From: UKL13-2 sp038236905
GTDB taxonomy: Bacteria > Pseudomonadota > Gammaproteobacteria > Burkholderiales > Usitatibacteraceae
NCBI GenBank assembly: GCA_038236905.1
Contig: JBBRZG010000086.1
Coordinates: 1-16,588 of the forward strand
DNA: 16,588 nt
Reading direction: 5' to 3'
Part shown: positions 13,516 through 16,588 of the stretch, piece by piece
Numbering within the stretch: position 1 is the first letter of the stretch
How the letters are laid out: every line of letters begins with the position of its first letter
Translations under genes and position numbers: made by a program
Notes under the pieces: model-generated
Seen by the model: the letters and a program-made list of their open reading frames with translations, nothing else
Database searches by the model: none
Told to the model about the DNA's origin: nothing

Positions 13516-14168
13516 TTCACAATGGCCATTTTGCGAAAAGATGGCTTAGCAATTTTTCGGGTGGGTTTGCGAAGTTGGTTGGTGATGCGTGGGATTGATC
13601 TGCGAATGATTGCTGACGGGGGTTTTGGTTCAACGGCAGGCGTAAAGCGTTTTATGGCGAAGTTTCCCCCCACCATATTCGGCTCCAACTGCTGCACCAT
13701 CTCTGCACGCGGATCTCGTCTCATCACGTCATCTACCCATACCGTATCGCGGCCATCGCTGCGCTTGACGAAGCCGTTGATCACGGATACCCGCGACTCT
13801 GCGGGCGCGGTGGTCTCGTCTTCCACGATTCCCCCGCGTCGTCGTGTGCGGTCCATTTTGTCGCGTTGCTCTCGGGTGGTGAATAAGGTGCCGGGTAATG
13901 GTAAACCGACTTGCCGGTCTGCTTCTGCGCTTAGCCGCGTGGGCGTTGACGTGTCTAGTTTTGGTGGCGCTGAAACGGACGCCATGTCTTGTGATGACGG
14001 TGCTTGCCCAAATGCTGCAAGCGAGGGTGTAATCGCGCATGCGAGCACACAGAGATATACCCAAGTGCGTATACGAGGCATGGATTTGAATTGTGGTCTC
14101 AATCGTGACTCGACACGAATCTCAACCGGTTGCGGCAATGCCCAAGCCAGAATGACGTCAGTGTTCAT
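13512..14168 (-). CDS. Exported pilus-operon accessory protein with NG-V-RSDG-TVWVDD motif
   Basis: The 218-aa product has a signal peptide starting at an inner Met (residue 30, codon at 14079-14081): MPRIRTWVYLCVLACAITPS, then LAAFGQA as the likely cut region. The mature part is polar and basic, with GTLFTTREQRDKMDRTRRR at about 93-111, then VINGFVKRSDGRDTVWVDD at about 128-146, and a very basic C-terminus (RKPTRKIAKPSFRKM). A FT--QR---D--R segment followed by NG-V-RSDG--TVWV is a pattern I associate with small accessory genes in betaproteobacterial MSHA-like operons, but I cannot name it. It fills the slot of mshK. Start 14168 makes an ATGA overlap with the gene before; start 14081 makes a better signal peptide. 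Confidence 0.7.
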   Translation of the reverse strand: MNTDVILAWALPQPVEIRVESRLRPQFKSMPRIRTWVYLCVLACAITPSLAAFGQAPSSQDMASVSAPPKLDTSTPTRLSAEADRQVGLPLPGTLFTTREQRDKMDRTRRRGGIVEDETTAPAESRVSVINGFVKRSDGRDTVWVDDVMRRDPRAEMVQQLEPNMVGGNFAIKRFTPAVEPKPPSAIIRRSIPRITNQLRKPTRKIAKPSFRKMAIVK

Positions 14169-14926
14169 CGTGTGCGGCCAGCGGGCGCTGTCGGCGAGGC
14201 TTGCGCGACGAGGTTGGGGTTACGTTTATCTTGCAGCGTAATCCACTCCAGCGTGCAATCTGCACTGAGCGTGTTGGGCGAAACGGTTACCGCGTCTGGG
14301 GTTGTCTCCGGCGTTTGTGCCAGTTGCGCGGCGCGCTGGCGTGAGGCCGCACCGCCATTTTGACCTTCTTGCGCACCGTTCGCGTCGAGTTTATCCGCAT
14401 CGGTCGCGCGCGAAATCACGCAACGATCGAGCGGAAAAAAGCCTCGTTGAACGCGTGGGAATTCATTTAGGAACGCCACTAAATCTCCATCGTGATAAGC
14501 GCGCACTTTCAGTTTAATTCGGCTGGCCAACACATTAACAGCAGGATAGCTGCCACCACTCGCCATTTTGAGCGGTCGCTGCGGCGAGATCTCATAGCGC
14601 AAATCCAGCAGCTTATGGCGATCTTTGAGCTTGTTCATGGCCTCGATCAAATCCAGCCGCTGCTCGGGTATAAAAACCCCCCGAGCGGTGACTGCCTGAT
14701 AATTTTGTGCCGAATCACGAAGGTCGCTTTGCTCCCGTCGCACATTTGCCACCCGGTTCAACGCGTCGGCTTGGGCGCGTACCGATTGTTGATCATTCGA
14801 CTTTTCAAATTGCCAATAGATATAGCTGCCGGCCACCAACGCGGCCGATACTGCGACGCCCAGCAACATCACGATCACTACCAGCCGTAATGCTCGAAAT
14901 CCGTCCCGCGTAAACAGGCTGTTCAC
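14165..14926 (-). CDS. PilO/MshJ-like inner-membrane pilus assembly protein
   Basis: The 253-aa protein has one membrane helix near the N-terminus (about residues 13-37, LRLVVIVMLLGVAVSAALVAG). A coiled coil follows (about 40-75), with VFIPEQRLDLIEAMNKLKDRHKLLDLRYEISPQRPL, then a small periplasmic domain with RIKLKVRAYHDGDLVAFLNEFPR. This is the layout of PilO and MshJ, which form the inner-membrane platform with PilM and PilN or MshI. The C-terminus is low in complexity (Gly/Asn/Gln and Thr/Pro). It overlaps both neighbours by four bases, so expression of the three is coupled. PilO versus MshJ is inferred from the neighbouring MSHA-like genes. Confidence 0.78.
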   Translation of the reverse strand: MNSLFTRDGFRALRLVVIVMLLGVAVSAALVAGSYIYWQFEKSNDQQSVRAQADALNRVANVRREQSDLRDSAQNYQAVTARGVFIPEQRLDLIEAMNKLKDRHKLLDLRYEISPQRPLKMASGGSYPAVNVLASRIKLKVRAYHDGDLVAFLNEFPRVQRGFFPLDRCVISRATDADKLDANGAQEGQNGGAASRQRAAQLAQTPETTPDAVTVSPNTLSADCTLEWITLQDKRNPNLVAQASPTAPAGRTR

Positions 14927-16588
14927 GAGGCTTCTCCCGCGCGGACTACTTTTAGCACGAACCGCGCTTCCGCCAGGCCAATGCCCGTGCGCTTACCGGT
15001 TGAGACTATTGACGCGGTTGACCGAATGTCGAGCGGCATGGATTCAATGGTGGTCTTAAGTCCCGGCATGGTATTCATGCGCGCGCTAAAACGCTCAACT
15101 TCGGCGAGTGTCGCGCGAAAATCTCCGTCAAACGGAGTGATGGCCGCATCGATGATCGCGACTTGAACTTTTGCACCAGACCATACCGGATCGATATTTG
15201 TCGCTTCCGCGCCCGCGCCGCTGGCATTACTTCCGTTACCTCCGCCGAGTGCGTTAGCAAGCGACGGCAAAGCACCGGGCGCGGCAATTTTATCGTTAGA
15301 CGTGACCTCCAGCGCGCCATTCGTCGGCATCGTCGTGTAGTTAGGTGTTGCGCGCTCATCGGCGCCCACGCTCCAAGTGAGTCCCAGCAGCTTTACCCGC
15401 GGGAATTCTGCAAACACCGTGCTCACTTCGCTTAACAGTGCGCCGGGTGCCGAGGGTTGCGGTCGAATTTGTGTTTTGTAAAAAGCGCTGGTATCGCGCG
15501 CCACATCAGAAGCGAGTTTTTGCTGGCGCATCGCGTTGAATATAGTTTGATACTCAGACTGCGAATTTCGCACCACAGCCTCGCGCCCATCTATCCGCTT
15601 TGAAATTTGGCTGGCCTCCAAGAAATTGAAGCCAGTGGCCACCACACCCACCGCGAGTACGGCGGCGGTAAACGCAACCAAGCCGATTCTTGCCTTGCGA
15701 AAAATTGCAAAGCGTCGCATTTGTGGCTCTGCGAAATGATTCGGCAGACCCGTCTGCGCATAAATGTGCACCAGAATCTGCTCCGCATGCGACGACGATG
15801 GCGGTTTTTTAAGGCCAATTTTGGTGGAGACTTGTTCGACATCCAGAAACCGGTATTTGAGCGCCGGAAATTTTCGAATGGCATCGGTGATCATCGGCTG
15901 ATCACGCGCGTGCGCGAGAATGCAAATTTCCAATACCTCGCCGCCCGCAAAATAGCGCAGACTCTCAAGGTATTGCCAAGTCCGCCCAATCTCGGCAGCA
16001 ATCGCACCACCCACCGATTGGCCCTGGTCGTAGACAATGGGCGTGATCCGGCTGAACTTGACCTGCTGGTCTCTGAAATAAGTTTGACGCAAACCGAAAT
16101 CGGGAATCACCGTCACCAGCAAGGTGTGTGCAAACTGCAAATCCAGCGCTTTTAGCAGACGTGACGACAACACCGGCGAAGAATAAACACCTTCCAGCGG
16201 CACCTCGGTCCTTTCCAACAAATCCAGCCATGGCTTGATCAGGTCGGTATTCGTGACCGCGTGGTAAAGCACCTTATCGTCACGCCGTCCCTCTTCTTCG
16301 CGGCCTTGAATAACGGCATGACGAAGATTGGTGTTCCGATAAATCTGGCTTAATTTGCGGCTGATGATGGCGTCGGCATCACTCCCGCGCAAATGCGGAA
16401 TGGTATCGAGGCGGAAATCCTCTTCAACCAAATCAGTAATCAAATAGGTCGGCAGGCCGAGATATTTTTCTAAATACGTCTGAGCGCTTCGGCTGCCGCT
16501 CTCCGTAGCCAGAAAGGATTCGCGCGACGTAATCGCACCACGATTCCACACCAGTGAAATCAGACGGTCGTTGGTCAGGTAAAGGAAA
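14923..16588 (-). CDS. PilM/PilN-like (MshI/GspL-type) assembly protein, 5' end outside the window
   Basis: The frame is open to the right edge. Before the GTG at 16551 it reads FLYLTNDRLISL, which fits a protein continuing upstream, so the true start lies beyond the window. The visible 554 residues have a cytoplasmic N-terminal half of actin-like PilM/GspL character (LLERTEVPLEGVYSSPVLSS, LLVTVIPDFGLRQTYFRDQQ, FSRITPIV, GRTWQYLESLRYFAGG). One membrane helix follows (about 15625-15695, RIGLVAFTAAVLAVGVVATG), and then a periplasmic PilN-like domain with a coiled coil, RVKLLGLTWSVG, a Gly/Asn/Ser-rich linker, and a C-terminal ferredoxin-like stretch. PilM and PilN functions thus seem joined in one chain, as in GspL. 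It is the first visible gene of the operon and overlaps the next by four bases. Confidence 0.8.
   Translation of the reverse strand, partial: FLYLTNDRLISLVWNRGAITSRESFLATESGSRSAQTYLEKYLGLPTYLITDLVEEDFRLDTIPHLRGSDADAIISRKLSQIYRNTNLRHAVIQGREEEGRRDDKVLYHAVTNTDLIKPWLDLLERTEVPLEGVYSSPVLSSRLLKALDLQFAHTLLVTVIPDFGLRQTYFRDQQVKFSRITPIVYDQGQSVGGAIAAEIGRTWQYLESLRYFAGGEVLEICILAHARDQPMITDAIRKFPALKYRFLDVEQVSTKIGLKKPPSSSHAEQILVHIYAQTGLPNHFAEPQMRRFAIFRKARIGLVAFTAAVLAVGVVATGFNFLEASQISKRIDGREAVVRNSQSEYQTIFNAMRQQKLASDVARDTSAFYKTQIRPQPSAPGALLSEVSTVFAEFPRVKLLGLTWSVGADERATPNYTTMPTNGALEVTSNDKIAAPGALPSLANALGGGNGSNASGAGAEATNIDPVWSGAKVQVAIIDAAITPFDGDFRATLAEVERFSARMNTMPGLKTTIESMPLDIRSTASIVSTGKRTGIGLAEARFVLKVVRAGEAS

Noticed and set aside
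13501..14241. 246-aa + strand frame
   Set aside because: It is antisense to the accessory gene, whose signal peptide and ATGA overlaps with both neighbours make it the real one.

Overview
The window looks like chromosomal DNA of a betaproteobacterium (order not resolvable by eye). The basis is gene content and order: proA-nadD-rsfS, then a short coiled-coil ZapB-like gene, zapA, 6S RNA, an EVE-domain gene and a TauE/SafE gene, followed by an MSHA/type IV pilus-like operon. No mobile element, tRNA, rRNA or CRISPR array was seen.

Left part (1-2917, + strand): proA (proline synthesis), nadD (NAD synthesis) and rsfS (ribosome silencing factor). RsfS carries an unusual tail of 18 in-register, lysine-rich pentapeptides. 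The usual next gene, rlmH, is absent.

Second part (3042-5260, - strand): a BtuB-like TonB-dependent receptor preceded by a well-formed cobalamin riboswitch, a strong hairpin after the aptamer, and a candidate promoter. This is a vitamin B12-controlled uptake unit without transporter genes beside it.

Third part (5426-7956, + strand): a cell-division block (ZapB-like coiled coil and ZapA) joined by two tiny overlapping reading frames, then 6S RNA (ssrS) with a 20-bp closing stem, then EVE-domain and TauE/SafE genes. An M20 metallopeptidase (ArgE/DapE family) lies convergent to these at 8008-9195; its promoter region holds two palindromes.

Right part: an orphan membrane histidine kinase (9557-11335, +) runs toward a five-gene - strand operon (11351 to past the window's right edge). 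In transcription order this operon encodes a PilM/PilN-type assembly protein (5' end cut by the window), a PilO/MshJ-type protein, an exported accessory protein with an NG-V-RSDG-TVWVDD motif, a large prepilin-like protein with an atypical N-terminus, and a canonical prepilin. The first four are joined by 4-bp start/stop overlaps. The two pilin-like proteins share a common layout and may be the least described part of the window. The middle of this operon is visibly richer in A+T than its flanks.
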